Assembly (NCBI RefSeq): GCF_004295795.1
Contig: NZ_SEBR01000001.1
Coordinates: 62,001 to 126,000 of the forward strand
Length of the DNA: 64,000 bases
Direction: 5' to 3'
Origin: Flavobacterium sp.
GTDB taxonomy: Bacteria; Bacteroidota; Bacteroidia; Flavobacteriales; Flavobacteriaceae
In this document: positions 19,327 through 28,599 of the stretch, in pieces
Position numbering within the stretch: position 1 is the stretch's first letter
Layout: every line of letters begins with the position of its first letter
Notes under the pieces: model-generated
Told to the model about the DNA's origin: nothing
The model's input: the letters and a program-made list of their open reading frames with translations, nothing else
The model's database searches: none
Program-made: the position numbers and the translations under genes

Positions 19327-20088
19327 ATGACTTCTCCAGGCACGCTCACTATTGACAAAAATAATCGCGTCACCACCGTGACTTTCGGCCATCCGTCGGG
19401 AAATTCTTTTCCTGCCGATTTGTTGCAAAAGCTTACGGACGCGTTCGATGAACTCAGCAACGACGTCGATACTTCGGTAATTGTCCTCAAAAGCGAAGGC
19501 GACGGACCGTTTTGCGCCGGCGCTTCGTTCGACGAACTTTTGGCCGTTTCGAATCTCGAGGAAGGCACGCGCTTTTTCTCGGGTTTCGCCAACGTGATCA
19601 ACGCCATGAGACGCTGTTCGAAGATCATTTTGGGTCGCGTCCAAGGCAAGACAGTTGGAGGCGGCGTAGGATTGGCGGCGGCTTGCGACCATGTTTTGGC
19701 CACCGAGCACGCGCAAGTCAAGTTGTCGGAAATCGCGATCGGGATCGGGCCTTTCGTGATTGCGCCAGCCGTCGAACGAAAGATTGGCCTGTCGGGACTT
19801 TCTGAGTTGACGCTTTGCCCAACCGACTGGAAAAGTGCATATTGGGCGAAAGACAAAGGTTTGTATGAAAACGTGTACAAAAACACCGATGTGCTTGACG
19901 ATGCGCTCGAAAGTTTCGCGAAAAATCTGGCGACTTACAATCCTGAGGCGCTTGCCCAAATGAAGAAAGCGTTTTGGCACGACACGGATCATTGGGCGAC
20001 TTTGTTGTACGAGCGTGCGGCGATTTCGGGCCAGTTGGTGCTTTCTGATTTTACCAAAAATGCGCTGAGCCAGTTCAAGAAGAAGTAG
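19327..20088 (+). CDS. Enoyl-CoA hydratase/isomerase family protein
   Basis: A 253-aa crotonase-fold protein. CAGASFDELL (about residues 60-69) supplies the first oxyanion-hole part, and GKTVGGGVGLAAACDHVLAT is the classical second part and helix. It resembles methylglutaconyl-CoA hydratases of leucine degradation, but the two-Glu catalytic signature is not clear enough to assign the reaction. It begins 83 bp from the divergent tRNA and stands alone. Confidence 0.82.
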   Translation: MTSPGTLTIDKNNRVTTVTFGHPSGNSFPADLLQKLTDAFDELSNDVDTSVIVLKSEGDGPFCAGASFDELLAVSNLEEGTRFFSGFANVINAMRRCSKIILGRVQGKTVGGGVGLAAACDHVLATEHAQVKLSEIAIGIGPFVIAPAVERKIGLSGLSELTLCPTDWKSAYWAKDKGLYENVYKNTDVLDDALESFAKNLATYNPEALAQMKKAFWHDTDHWATLLYERAAISGQLVLSDFTKNALSQFKKK

Positions 20089-20258
20089 ATTTTCAGGAGC
20101 TCGATCCCGCTGCCCGTTTTTAGCTTTCGTCCAAAACTTGTTTTTTGCAGGCGGTTCAAGGAGCTTCCTTTGGGCGCTCTTGAACCGCGGCAAAAAATCG
20201 CGTTTTGGGCGAAAGGCTAACCACTTGCATCGGGGCTAGGTTTTGGTGGGTTTGGGTG

Positions 20259-20307
20259 GTGCGGAGTTTTTAACTCCGCACGGTGTGTGAGGAAGTCTGT
20301 GACTTCC
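20259..20307. repeat. Two adjacent short hairpins in the 20089-20384 gap
   Basis: GTGCGGAGTT (20259-20268) and AACTCCGCAC (20272-20281) are exact inverted arms with a 3-base loop. Nine bases on, GGAAGTC and GACTTCC (20291-20307) form a second exact hairpin, also with a 3-base loop. Neither is followed by a T-run, so they do not look like ordinary terminators. The rest of the 296-bp gap shows no gene. The pair resembles dispersed palindromic elements of flavobacterial intergenic DNA. Confidence 0.6.
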
Positions 20308-20360
20308 AATCCGGGAACTTGCTGTGGAAAACGCTGCATAAATAAATCCTAAACTTCCCT

Positions 20361-20368
20361 TACCTTTG
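20361..20368 (+). promoter_or_regulatory. -7 box (TACCTTTG) of queD
   Basis: TACCTTTG matches the Bacteroidota sigma-A -7 consensus TAnnTTTG and lies 16 bp before the queD ATG. No good TTTG -33 box was seen at the expected distance. Confidence 0.45.
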
Positions 20369-20384
20369 CACCAAATAAAACGAA

Positions 20385-20834
20385 ATGGCCAACATCCGAA
20401 TCACCAAGCAATTCAGTTTCGAAACCGGGCACGCACTTTACGGATACGACGGCAAGTGCAAAAACGTGCACGGCCACAGTTACAAGCTCTCGGTTACGGT
20501 CATCGGCCAGCCCATTCAGGACAGGAATAATGTCAAATTCGGGATGGTGATCGATTTCAGCGACCTGAAACGCATCGTTCGCGAAGAAATCGTCGACATT
20601 TTTGACCATGCCACGGTTTTCAACGGCACGACACCACACGTCGAACTCGCCCACGAACTCAAACAGCGCGGCCATCACGTGATTCTCGTCGATTATCAGC
20701 CTACAAGCGAAAATATGGTCATCGACTTCGCATCAAAAATCAAATCGCGTTTGCCCGAAAACATCAAACTCTATTCGCTGCGACTTCAGGAAACCGAAAC
20801 TTCCTACGCAGAATGGTACGCCAGCGACAATTAA
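20385..20834 (+). CDS. queD: 6-carboxy-5,6,7,8-tetrahydropterin synthase (QueD/PTPS family)
   Basis: A 149-aa PTPS-fold enzyme. The zinc ligands are H16 (in ETGHAL) and H29/H31 in NVHGHSY, the catalytic Cys is C25, and LQETETSYAEW near the C-terminus supplies the pterin-anchoring Glu. It converts 7,8-dihydroneopterin triphosphate to 6-carboxytetrahydropterin in queuosine biosynthesis. No other queuosine genes adjoin it. The next gene starts 4 bp after the stop, so the two are probably cotranscribed. Confidence 0.92.
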   Translation: MANIRITKQFSFETGHALYGYDGKCKNVHGHSYKLSVTVIGQPIQDRNNVKFGMVIDFSDLKRIVREEIVDIFDHATVFNGTTPHVELAHELKQRGHHVILVDYQPTSENMVIDFASKIKSRLPENIKLYSLRLQETETSYAEWYASDN

Positions 20835-20838
20835 TAGC

Positions 20839-21597
20839 ATGCAATTACCTCACGACAAAAAAGTCTATTTCGCCAGCGATCAGCATTTGGGCGCGCCAAC
20901 CATGGAAGCGAGTTTGCCGCGCGAGAAAAAATTCGTGGCCTGGCTCGATGAAGTCAAGCAAGACGCGGCCGCAATCTTCATTTTGGGCGATCTTTTCGAC
21001 TTTTGGTTCGAATACAAACGCGTTGTCCCAAAAGGTTTCGTTCGCGTTCTGGGAAAACTCGCCGAAATCCGCGATTCGGGAATCCCGATCTACTTTTTCG
21101 TAGGAAACCACGATTTGTGGATGAACGACTATTTCGAGAAAGAACTCAACATTCCGGTTTTTCACGACAACAAGGAATTTACCTTCAACGAAAAGCACTT
21201 CCTGATTGGTCACGGCGACGGAAAAGGTCCGGGCGACAAAGGTTACAAACGCATGAAAAAGGTATTCACGAATCCGTTTTCAAAATGGCTTTTCCGTTGG
21301 TTGCATCCTGATTTGGGCGTCGGTTTGGCGCAATATCTATCGGTCAAGAACAAGCTTATCTCCGGTGATTCCGATGTGAAGTTTTTGGGCGAGGACAAAG
21401 AATGGCTCATCCAATATTCCAAACGCAAACTCGAGTCGAAACACTACGATTTTCTCATTTTTGGACATCGGCACTTGCCTATGAACATCAAGGTTGGAGA
21501 ACATTCTTCTTACGTAAACCTCGGCGATTGGATCACTTATTTCACTTATGGTGTTTTCGACGGCACTTCATTCGAACTGCTCAAATACGAAAAGTGA
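20839..21597 (+). CDS. lpxH: UDP-2,3-diacylglucosamine diphosphatase (LpxH-like)
   Basis: A 252-aa calcineurin-like phosphoesterase with all metal motifs: D14-x-H16 in SDQHLG, GDLFDFW, VGNHDLW, IGHGDG and FGHRH. The arrangement matches LpxH, which releases UMP from UDP-2,3-diacylglucosamine to form lipid X for lipid A. It acts in the cytoplasm at the inner membrane. It follows queD by 4 bp and converges with the S24 repressor gene. Confidence 0.9.
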   Translation: MQLPHDKKVYFASDQHLGAPTMEASLPREKKFVAWLDEVKQDAAAIFILGDLFDFWFEYKRVVPKGFVRVLGKLAEIRDSGIPIYFFVGNHDLWMNDYFEKELNIPVFHDNKEFTFNEKHFLIGHGDGKGPGDKGYKRMKKVFTNPFSKWLFRWLHPDLGVGLAQYLSVKNKLISGDSDVKFLGEDKEWLIQYSKRKLESKHYDFLIFGHRHLPMNIKVGEHSSYVNLGDWITYFTYGVFDGTSFELLKYEK

Positions 21598-21603
21598 AAC
21601 CCG

Positions 21604-22410
21604 TCAATTTTTCGATTTCAATGACTTGATGTCGGCTTTCATTTCCTGCATCATTTTATACAGATCGCCCAATTCACCAGTATTTTCAGGTAAATTCGAG
21701 CTGTGAAAACTGTGGAATTTCCAAATTTCGAGTACTTCATCAACCGTGACTTCATAAGGTTCGTAAATCGGATTCAAGGATTCCAACAGGAAATTCCTGT
21801 CCAGAAAACGCACTTGCTTGAACACGAATTCCTGTTCGTTTTTAAGGATCACGATACACAAGGTTTTGCTCTTGAGATCGCTCCAATTCTCGACATATCG
21901 GCAAATGATATCGCTGTTTTCGGGAATCGGGAGCATGCTGTCGCCAACGGTCGGGAACATCCGGAAAGTACCACTTTTGGGCAGATTCGGCAGATGGAAT
22001 TTGGGCAAAGTCGCCAAAAATTCGGGATCGTGAAATCCGGCGCGATAACCTGCTTTGGCCTTTATCGGCACATATTCCATGTTTTCCTTGTTGTTCTTGT
22101 CGACCGTAATGGCCAGGACGCGAATGTTTCCACCCGAAATATAAATGTCGTTTCCGGCTTCGAGATCGCGCAATTTGAGTTCCCCGATTTTCGAAAGATC
22201 GACTTTTAATAAGGTATCAATGCTCATTTTGAAGAATTCCGAGAAGCGATATAAGTCTTCAACGGGTGGATTTGTCGTCTTTCCGCTTTCGTGTCCTGCG
22301 AGTTTCGATCTCGAAATGTTCAATTTCAGCGAAAGATCTTCTTGACTGAATTTCATTCTGTTGCGTAAAAATCTAATGTTAATTCCCCAAAAAAGTTTTT
22401 GATTTTCCAT
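21604..22410 (-). CDS. XRE-S24 repressor (LexA/CI-like), probable regulator of imuA-imuB-dnaE2
   Basis: The 268-aa protein starts at the ATG at 22410. It has an XRE helix-turn-helix (about residues 9-65) and a C-terminal S24/LexA peptidase domain. The nucleophile is S158 in VGDSMLP and the general base is K198 in FVFKQV, a 40-residue spacing close to that in LexA and CI. Candidate Ala-Gly cleavage bonds are A120-G121 and A124-G125. A lysine-rich tail follows. It is divergent from imuA with 67 bp between start codons. By analogy, RecA-stimulated self-cleavage after DNA damage would release the mutasome operon. Confidence 0.85.
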   Translation of the reverse strand: MENQKLFWGINIRFLRNRMKFSQEDLSLKLNISRSKLAGHESGKTTNPPVEDLYRFSEFFKMSIDTLLKVDLSKIGELKLRDLEAGNDIYISGGNIRVLAITVDKNNKENMEYVPIKAKAGYRAGFHDPEFLATLPKFHLPNLPKSGTFRMFPTVGDSMLPIPENSDIICRYVENWSDLKSKTLCIVILKNEQEFVFKQVRFLDRNFLLESLNPIYEPYEVTVDEVLEIWKFHSFHSSNLPENTGELGDLYKMMQEMKADIKSLKSKN

Positions 22411-22454
22411 TCGAATTGTTATTATTGAGAACAGTTTTTTGTTTGAATTAGGAA

Positions 22455-22462
22455 CAAATATA
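22455..22462 (-). promoter_or_regulatory. -7 box (TATATTTG) of the XRE-S24 gene
   Basis: On the minus strand TATATTTG fits TAnnTTTG exactly and lies 44 bp before the repressor start. It lies in the 67-bp intergenic region shared with imuA. GAACAG (22429-22434) and GGAACAA (22451-22457) nearby could be part of an operator, but no clear dyad stands out. Confidence 0.4.
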
Positions 22463-22477
22463 TAAAAATGTAGACGG

Positions 22478-23215
22478 ATGATGGCGAGCAAAGTCGAAAA
22501 ATTGGAGATAGTGAGGAAGATGCAGAAAGAAATCGACGCACTTCAAGGCTTGGGCAGACCTTTGGGCAGCATTCACCGAACGGGTTTCGCTCCATTCGAA
22601 AGCGCTTTTCCCGATCGTGTTTTCCCGGTAGGAACGGTGCACGAATTCTTGAGTCATGAGGCTTCACATGCCGCTTGCACGAACGGTTTTGTCGCTGCTC
22701 TTGCGTCTACATTCCTCAATAAAGACGGGATTTGCCTGTGGATCGGTCGCAACCGCAGGATTTTTCCGCTGGCCTTGAAACTTTTCGGAATGCAGCCCGA
22801 GAACGTGATTTTCGTCGATCTGCACAAGCAAAACGAGCTGCTTTGGGCAATCGAGGAAGCTTTGAGATGCGATGCCTTGACGGCCGTTGTAGGAGAACTC
22901 AAGGAATTGGGTTTCACAGAATCGAGGCGTTTGCAATTGGCTGTCGAAAAAAGCGGCGTTACAGGTTTTATCCACAGGCAAAATCCAAAAACAGAGAACA
23001 GTGTGGCTTGCACGACGCGCTGGAAAGTCCGTCCGGTTGAAAGTTATTCCGAACACGATTTGCCTGGAGTCGGTCACGCCGTATGGAACGTAGAATTGGT
23101 GAAAGTGAGAAACGGACTTCCAGGTTCTTGGCAAATCGGTTGGTTCGGGAATCGTTTCATGTCCATGGCAAACCGTCGGTTGGAAAAAAATGTCGAAGCC
23201 TTACAGGTTGGATAA
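22478..23215 (+). CDS. imuA: ImuA, RecA-like mutasome protein
   Basis: A 245-aa RecA-fold relative of SulA/ImuA. Recognisable segments are VFPVGTVHEFLS, GICLWIGRNRRIFP, a LQLAVEKSGVTGF stretch and a basic C-terminal RRLEKN region. The Walker A motif of true RecA is absent, as usual for ImuA. It partners ImuB and DnaE2 in damage-induced error-prone translesion synthesis. The stop and the next start share one base (TAATG). Confidence 0.9.
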   Translation: MMASKVEKLEIVRKMQKEIDALQGLGRPLGSIHRTGFAPFESAFPDRVFPVGTVHEFLSHEASHAACTNGFVAALASTFLNKDGICLWIGRNRRIFPLALKLFGMQPENVIFVDLHKQNELLWAIEEALRCDALTAVVGELKELGFTESRRLQLAVEKSGVTGFIHRQNPKTENSVACTTRWKVRPVESYSEHDLPGVGHAVWNVELVKVRNGLPGSWQIGWFGNRFMSMANRRLEKNVEALQVG

Positions 23216-24702
23216 TGGCAAGGTTCGCATCCATATGGTTTCCGTATTTGCTTACGGATTATGTGTCCCGAAAAAAATCGGAATACAGAGGCGTGGCCTT
23301 TGTGCTGGCAACCCCAGAACACGGACGAATGGTGGTGAAATCAGTGAATCCGTTGGCTGAAAAGAAAGGAATTTTTCCAGGAATGGTCGTAGCCGATTGC
23401 AAAGCGATTTTTCCGGATCTGATCGTACTGGAAACCGAACCCGAAAGATCCGAAAAACTGTTGAAAGCATTGGCCGAATGGTGCATCGGATACACGCCAT
23501 TCGCGGCATTTGACTTTCCGGATGCGCTAATTTTGGATACGTCGGGTTGTTCCCATCTTTGGGGCGGAGAGGAAAAATACCTGGAAAGCATCCGAGCCAG
23601 ACTCGGTGCTTACGGATACGAAGTGCGAGCGGCAATTGCCGACACGATTGGCGCAGCTTGGGCAACGGCGCGTTTCGGGAGTGAAACCGTAGTAAAATCC
23701 GGAAACGAATATCAGGCTTTGGTCAATTTGCCGCCATCGGCTTTGCGACTCGAAGCTGCGGTTTTGGCCAAACTCAATAAGCTGGGTTTGAAAACCGTCG
23801 GAAGTTTCATAGGAATGCCAAGGTCGGCTTTGCGAAGGCGTTTTGGGGAAATTCTGCCGCATCGCATCGCCCAGGCTTTAGGACACGAAATCGAAATGGT
23901 GCAACCTATAAAACCTATCGAACCTTATCAGGAACGCCTGCCCAGTCTCGAACCCGTCTGTACCGCAACGGGAATCGAAATCGCGCTGAACGAGTTGCTC
24001 CAATTGTTGTGTAAGCGTTTCGAGAAAGAAGGAATTGGGCTGAGAACCGGGATTTTCACGTGTTACAGAATAGACGGCGATGTACAGAAAATCGAGATCG
24101 GAACCGGACATGCTTCGAGAAATGTGTCGCATCTGTTCAAATTGTTCGAGCACAAAATTGGGACATTTGAACCGGAATTGGGATTCGAGCTTTTTGTGTT
24201 GGAAGCGCCAAAAGTCGAAGATTTGATCCACGAACAAAGTGCAATGTGGGATAAATCGGGAGAAAATGGCGTAAAAGTGGCCGAACTGCTCGATCGTCTG
24301 GCTGCCAAAATGCGTCCGGATTGCATTAAGCGCTATTTGCCATCTGAACATTATTGGCCCGAACGATCGATTCAGGAAGCGGTTTCATTATACGAAAAGC
24401 CGACGACTTCGTGGCGTGTAGATTTGCCGCGTCCGGTGCATTTGTTGATGAAACCCGAAGTTATCGAGGTCACTTTTTTGTTACCAGATTATCCGCCGAT
24501 CCGCTTTTTGTACAAAGGCGCAAGGCACGAGATTTCTAAGGCTGACGGACCTGAAAGGATAGAACAGGAATGGTGGATCGAAGACGGACGATTCCGCGAT
24601 TATTATTGTGTGGAAGATGAAAACGGGGAGCGGTTTTGGTTGTTCAGGCTTGGTCCTTACAACGACAATCCAAAGTGGTTTTTACACGGATTTTACGCCT
24701 GA
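23215..24702 (+). CDS. imuB: ImuB, Y-family polymerase-like mutasome adaptor
   Basis: The 495-aa protein starts at the ATG at 23215 (MARFASIWFPYLL); the in-frame upstream extension only overlaps imuA. It has the Y-family fold: palm/fingers, a thumb with LNKLGLKTVGSFIGMPRSAL (helix-hairpin-helix) and a little-finger domain. The acidic motifs of active Y-family polymerases are replaced by IWFPYLLTDY and LILDTSGCSHLWGGE. This fits ImuB's known role as a catalytically dead adaptor linking ImuA, DnaE2 and the sliding clamp. dnaE2 starts 3 bp later. Confidence 0.93.
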   Translation: MARFASIWFPYLLTDYVSRKKSEYRGVAFVLATPEHGRMVVKSVNPLAEKKGIFPGMVVADCKAIFPDLIVLETEPERSEKLLKALAEWCIGYTPFAAFDFPDALILDTSGCSHLWGGEEKYLESIRARLGAYGYEVRAAIADTIGAAWATARFGSETVVKSGNEYQALVNLPPSALRLEAAVLAKLNKLGLKTVGSFIGMPRSALRRRFGEILPHRIAQALGHEIEMVQPIKPIEPYQERLPSLEPVCTATGIEIALNELLQLLCKRFEKEGIGLRTGIFTCYRIDGDVQKIEIGTGHASRNVSHLFKLFEHKIGTFEPELGFELFVLEAPKVEDLIHEQSAMWDKSGENGVKVAELLDRLAAKMRPDCIKRYLPSEHYWPERSIQEAVSLYEKPTTSWRVDLPRPVHLLMKPEVIEVTFLLPDYPPIRFLYKGARHEISKADGPERIEQEWWIEDGRFRDYYCVEDENGERFWLFRLGPYNDNPKWFLHGFYA

Positions 24703-24705
24703 GAT

Positions 24706-27700
24706 ATGAGTTATGTAGAATTGCAGGTCACGTCGAATTTCAGTTTTCTCAGAGGCGGTTCGCACCCTGAGGAACTTGTCGAACACGCGCGGGATTTGGG
24801 CTACGAACACATCTCGATCGCCGACCGAAATACGTTGGCCGGAATCGTTCGGGCGTATGCTCATGCGAGAAAACTCGAAAGGGAAGATGAAAAAGCACCA
24901 AAAATCCGCGTGATTGTTGGCTGTCATCTCGAATTGCTCGACGGGCCGCCGCTATTGGCTTATCCGACAGACAAGAATGCTTACGCCAATTTGTCGGCTC
25001 TGCTTTCGGTCGGGAACCAACGCGCGGAAAAGGGCAAATGTCATCTGTACAAATCCGATGTTTATCAACATGCGGAAGGCCTGAAATTCATAGCGATTTC
25101 GCCACTTTCCCTTGACACCGATTTTGATTTCGATCCGGAATTCAAATCGGCATTGAAAGAATATCGGGACAAATTCGGCAAATCGCTTTATCTGGGCGCG
25201 AACCGATCGTATCAGGCCAATGACGCCAAACGGTTGTACAGGATTTCCGAACTTTCAAATGAGTTGAATATCCGGATGGCAGCGACAAATGACGTGTTTT
25301 ATCACGAGCCAAAACGTCGGCAGTTGCAGGACGTGCTGACTTGCGTGCGAGAAAAATGTACAATTTACAATGCGGGTTTCAAATTGAACCAAAATACAGA
25401 GCGCCATCTCAAACCAATCGAGGAAATGCAGCGGCTTTTTCGCGATTATCCCGATGCGATTGCCGCCACTCGTGAAATTGCCGACGCGTGCAAGTTTTCG
25501 TTGGCTGAACTCAAATATGTTTATCCGGAGGAAATCACATCTAATGGAAGGACGCCTCAACAAGAGTTGGAAATGCTTGCGTGGCAAGGTGCCAAAGAAA
25601 AATTCGGGGATGAGATTCCCATAGACATACAGGAAAAAATAGTGTTCGAGCTCGACTTTATGGAGAAGAATGACTATGCGGCGTATTTTCTTACTGTTTA
25701 CGATTTTGTGCGATTTGCCAGAGATCGAGAAATTTTGTGTCAAGGTCGAGGTTCTGCAGCCAATTCGGTAGTTTGTTATTGCTTGGGTATCACCTCTGTG
25801 AATCCAGCGAAGTTTAAGTTGCTTTTTGCGCGATTTATGTCCGATGCGCGTAAAGAACCGCCTGACATAGACGTCGATTTTGAGCACGAAAGGCGTGAGG
25901 AAGTGATCCAATACATCTATGAGAAATATGGGCGCGACCGTGCGGCAATCGTCGCAACCGTAACTCAAGTGCATCAAAAAGGTGCGATTCGCGATGTGGC
26001 CAAAGCGATGGGAATGTCTACGGATGCCATTGGAAGATTGTCGAATTCGATTTGGGAATTTACCGACGATTGGATGCAAAGCGACCGGATTTCGTCAGAA
26101 GGTTTCAATCCGAAAGATCCGCATTTGATGAAAGTGCTTGATCTGACAAGCCAATATGTTGGTTTTCCGCGTCAACTTGGTCAGCACACGGGTGGTTTTA
26201 TCATCACTCGCGGCAAACTTTCAGACCTGTGTCCGATTTTGAATGCGAGAATGGAAGATCGCACGAATATAGAATGGAACAAAGACGATATAGAAACTTT
26301 GGGCTTTTTGAAAGTCGATGTTTTGGCACTTGGCATGTTGACCTGCATCCGAAAGGCGTTCGATTTCTGTAAGAAACATTACGGAACATCATACACTTTG
26401 GCCAATGTCGAACAAGATAAGGTAGAAGTTTACGACATGATTTGCAAAGCCGACACGTTGGGCGTTTTCCAAATCGAAAGCCGTGCCCAAATGTCGATGT
26501 TGCCCAGATTGAAGCCCAAGTGTTTCTACGATTTGGTCATTGAGGTGGCGATCGTGCGTCCCGGCCCGATTCAGGGCGACATGGTGCATCCGTATCTCAA
26601 GAGGCGTGAAAATCCGGAAGCCGTTGAATATCCGTCAGATGAATTGCGGTACATTTTGGAAAGGACGCTAGGTGTGCCGCTTTTTCAGGAACAAGCCATG
26701 GAAATCGCGATCGTGGCCGCAGAATTCAAACCCGAGGAAGCCGATGGATTACGAAAAAGTATGGCCACATTCAAGGCCAAAGGTCAAGTTAGTGATTGGG
26801 AAAAGAAACTAGTTGGCGGAATGGTGAGACGAGGGTATGACGAGGAGTTTGCCAAACGGGTTTTTCGTCAGCTCGAAGGTTTCGGATCGTACGGTTTTCC
26901 CGAAAGTCACGCCGCGAGTTTTGCGCTTTTGGTGTATGTTTCGGCTTATCTGAAGTGTTTTTATCCCGATGTTTTTGCCGCAGCACTTTTGAACAGTATG
27001 CCAATGGGATTTTATCAACCGGCGCAAATTGTCATCGATGCCCGAAATCACGGTGTAGAAGTGCTTCCGGTCGACGTGAATTTTTCGCAATGGGATAATA
27101 TTCTGGAAGAAAAATCAGAAAGATATTGTCCGATAAGGCTCGGTTTCCGACAGGTGAAAAGCTTGCCGGAAGAAGAAATGCGCAGTTTGGTCGCTGCCCG
27201 AAACGACGGTTTCAGAAGTATGAATTCGCTTTTAGATGCGGGTATTTCCATGTTTGCACTCGAGAGATTGGCCGATGCCGATGCTTTTCGCTCTATAGGT
27301 CTTGACCGACGACAGGCGCTTTGGGAAGTTTCGGCATTGTCCGACAATCCGATTGGGATATTCGAAGGCCAACCGTCGGCGAGCGCATCCGAACCACAGT
27401 TGGAATTGCCTTTGCTGACCGAAGCGGCTCATGTCGTTGAAGATTACGCAACTATGGGATTGTCGTTGAAAAATCATCCCGTGAAATTCGCCCGTCCGCA
27501 ACTGGATAGCTTGCGAGCGACCAAAACGGGCGATTTGGCAAGCAAAAAAGACAAGGATTTGATTCGGGTTTCGGGATTGATTACGGTTCGGCAACGTCCG
27601 GGAACCGCGAAAGGCGTACTTTTTATCACGATCGAAGACGAAAGCGGATTCGCGAATCTCGTGGTTTGGGAAAAAGTCTTCCAAAAGTACCGAAAGGAAA

Positions 27701-27912
27701 TTCTGCAGGCGCGACTCTTGATGGTCGACGGGAAATTGCAGATCGAAAAAGGCGTAGTCCACGTGATTGTCGATAAATGCTACAACATGTCGGCGCTACT
27801 GAAAAATATGTTGACCGACAGAAATGAGGAAGTTTTTGCCACATCGCTCGCGCGTCCCGACGAAAAAGGAGAACTCGAAGGCGTTTTTTATAAAGGACGG
27901 AATTTTAAGTAG
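24706..27912 (+). CDS. dnaE2: Error-prone DNA polymerase III alpha subunit DnaE2
   Basis: A 1068-aa C-family polymerase. The N-terminal PHP domain starts VTSNFSFLRGGSHPEEL and lacks the HxH metal pair of replicative DnaE, as is typical of DnaE2. The catalytic Asps are D387 and D389 in PPDIDVDFEHERR and D538 in LKVDVLALG. QLELPLL (around residue 900) resembles a clamp-binding motif, and an OB-fold (about 945-1030) is near the C-terminus. It performs mutagenic translesion synthesis with ImuA/ImuB. No terminator is obvious after it. Confidence 0.95.
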   Translation: MSYVELQVTSNFSFLRGGSHPEELVEHARDLGYEHISIADRNTLAGIVRAYAHARKLEREDEKAPKIRVIVGCHLELLDGPPLLAYPTDKNAYANLSALLSVGNQRAEKGKCHLYKSDVYQHAEGLKFIAISPLSLDTDFDFDPEFKSALKEYRDKFGKSLYLGANRSYQANDAKRLYRISELSNELNIRMAATNDVFYHEPKRRQLQDVLTCVREKCTIYNAGFKLNQNTERHLKPIEEMQRLFRDYPDAIAATREIADACKFSLAELKYVYPEEITSNGRTPQQELEMLAWQGAKEKFGDEIPIDIQEKIVFELDFMEKNDYAAYFLTVYDFVRFARDREILCQGRGSAANSVVCYCLGITSVNPAKFKLLFARFMSDARKEPPDIDVDFEHERREEVIQYIYEKYGRDRAAIVATVTQVHQKGAIRDVAKAMGMSTDAIGRLSNSIWEFTDDWMQSDRISSEGFNPKDPHLMKVLDLTSQYVGFPRQLGQHTGGFIITRGKLSDLCPILNARMEDRTNIEWNKDDIETLGFLKVDVLALGMLTCIRKAFDFCKKHYGTSYTLANVEQDKVEVYDMICKADTLGVFQIESRAQMSMLPRLKPKCFYDLVIEVAIVRPGPIQGDMVHPYLKRRENPEAVEYPSDELRYILERTLGVPLFQEQAMEIAIVAAEFKPEEADGLRKSMATFKAKGQVSDWEKKLVGGMVRRGYDEEFAKRVFRQLEGFGSYGFPESHAASFALLVYVSAYLKCFYPDVFAAALLNSMPMGFYQPAQIVIDARNHGVEVLPVDVNFSQWDNILEEKSERYCPIRLGFRQVKSLPEEEMRSLVAARNDGFRSMNSLLDAGISMFALERLADADAFRSIGLDRRQALWEVSALSDNPIGIFEGQPSASASEPQLELPLLTEAAHVVEDYATMGLSLKNHPVKFARPQLDSLRATKTGDLASKKDKDLIRVSGLITVRQRPGTAKGVLFITIEDESGFANLVVWEKVFQKYRKEILQARLLMVDGKLQIEKGVVHVIVDKCYNMSALLKNMLTDRNEEVFATSLARPDEKGELEGVFYKGRNFK

Positions 27913-28037
27913 TTATGGTTCGACTATAGCTTTCGAAATTCAGTCTGTATGGGAAAATGGGTTCAAGATTCAACACCATTTTTAGGTTTTGTCGGATAAC
28001 TGTCTGAAAAGAATAGGTGATTGTTATTGCTTAGTGA

Positions 28038-28242
28038 GCTTATATTGAGTCTCTTACAAATGAATCGAATTGTCAGGCAAAGCTGTTTTTGTTTGCTGAG
28101 AAACGCGGCTCAAGTATTGACGAATGGGTAAAACTGGATAAGGGGAAGGCACACATGCTAAAAAGTTTTAAGTGGGTTGCTGTCGATGAAGACGGATCGG
28201 CACAACTACACGTTTGACTTTGACACGATGAAGTTTAACTGA
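28038..28242 (+). pseudogene. Possible decayed coding fragment
   Basis: An open frame without a start codon (28038-28217) reads as plausible protein, including LFAEKRGSSIDEWVKLD and FKWVAVDEDGSAQLHV. After a one-base shift near 28201 the reading continues HNYTFDFDTMKFN to a stop at 28240-28242. This suggests one small gene broken by a frameshift and by loss of its 5' end. I recognise no family. The preceding stretch 27913-28037 shows nothing coding. Confidence 0.3.
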
Positions 28243-28304
28243 GCCAAAATTTCTGAACGAAGCCTAAAAAGCTCAGATTTTAGTGAAAAAGGAATTTTTT
28301 TTTC

Positions 28305-28599
28305 GGGCCAGATACTACTTCCAACAAAATCCGCTTTAATACTGAAATTCAAAAAGTTACAGTATTTGATTTTCAGAATGTCAGTGTTTACGGTACTTCC
28401 GAATAAATTAAAAATCCAAAGCGAAGGAAATTTCCTAAAACCGGGTCTTGACTTTCTTCGTAAATCGAACCTGGACAGCCAAACAGTAACGCTTGAATCT
28501 GTTCAATCGAACAAGGAACCGATTGCTGTCGGGGGCGACAAGCGATCGGAACCAAATTCAAAACAAAAGCCGGATTTCGGTCCGGCTTTTACATCTTGA
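28305..28599 (+). pseudogene. Possible remnant of a T9SS C-terminal sorting domain
   Basis: Frame 28305-28406 contains NKIRFNTEIQKVTVFDFQN, which resembles the middle of a type IX sorting domain (beta strand, then VTVFDxxG). A second frame downstream (28366-28599) contains NFLKPGLDFLRKS, resembling the closing LKPGxYxxK motif. The two are out of frame and no upstream gene body remains. The call rests on motif resemblance only. Confidence 0.3.
28565..28590. terminator. Bidirectional hairpin terminator
   Basis: AAAAGCCGGA (28565-28574) and TCCGGCTTTT (28581-28590) form a 10-bp stem with a 6-base loop, giving T-runs on both strands. On the minus strand it directly follows the 11-mer repeat gene, which ends at 28610. 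Confidence 0.75.
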
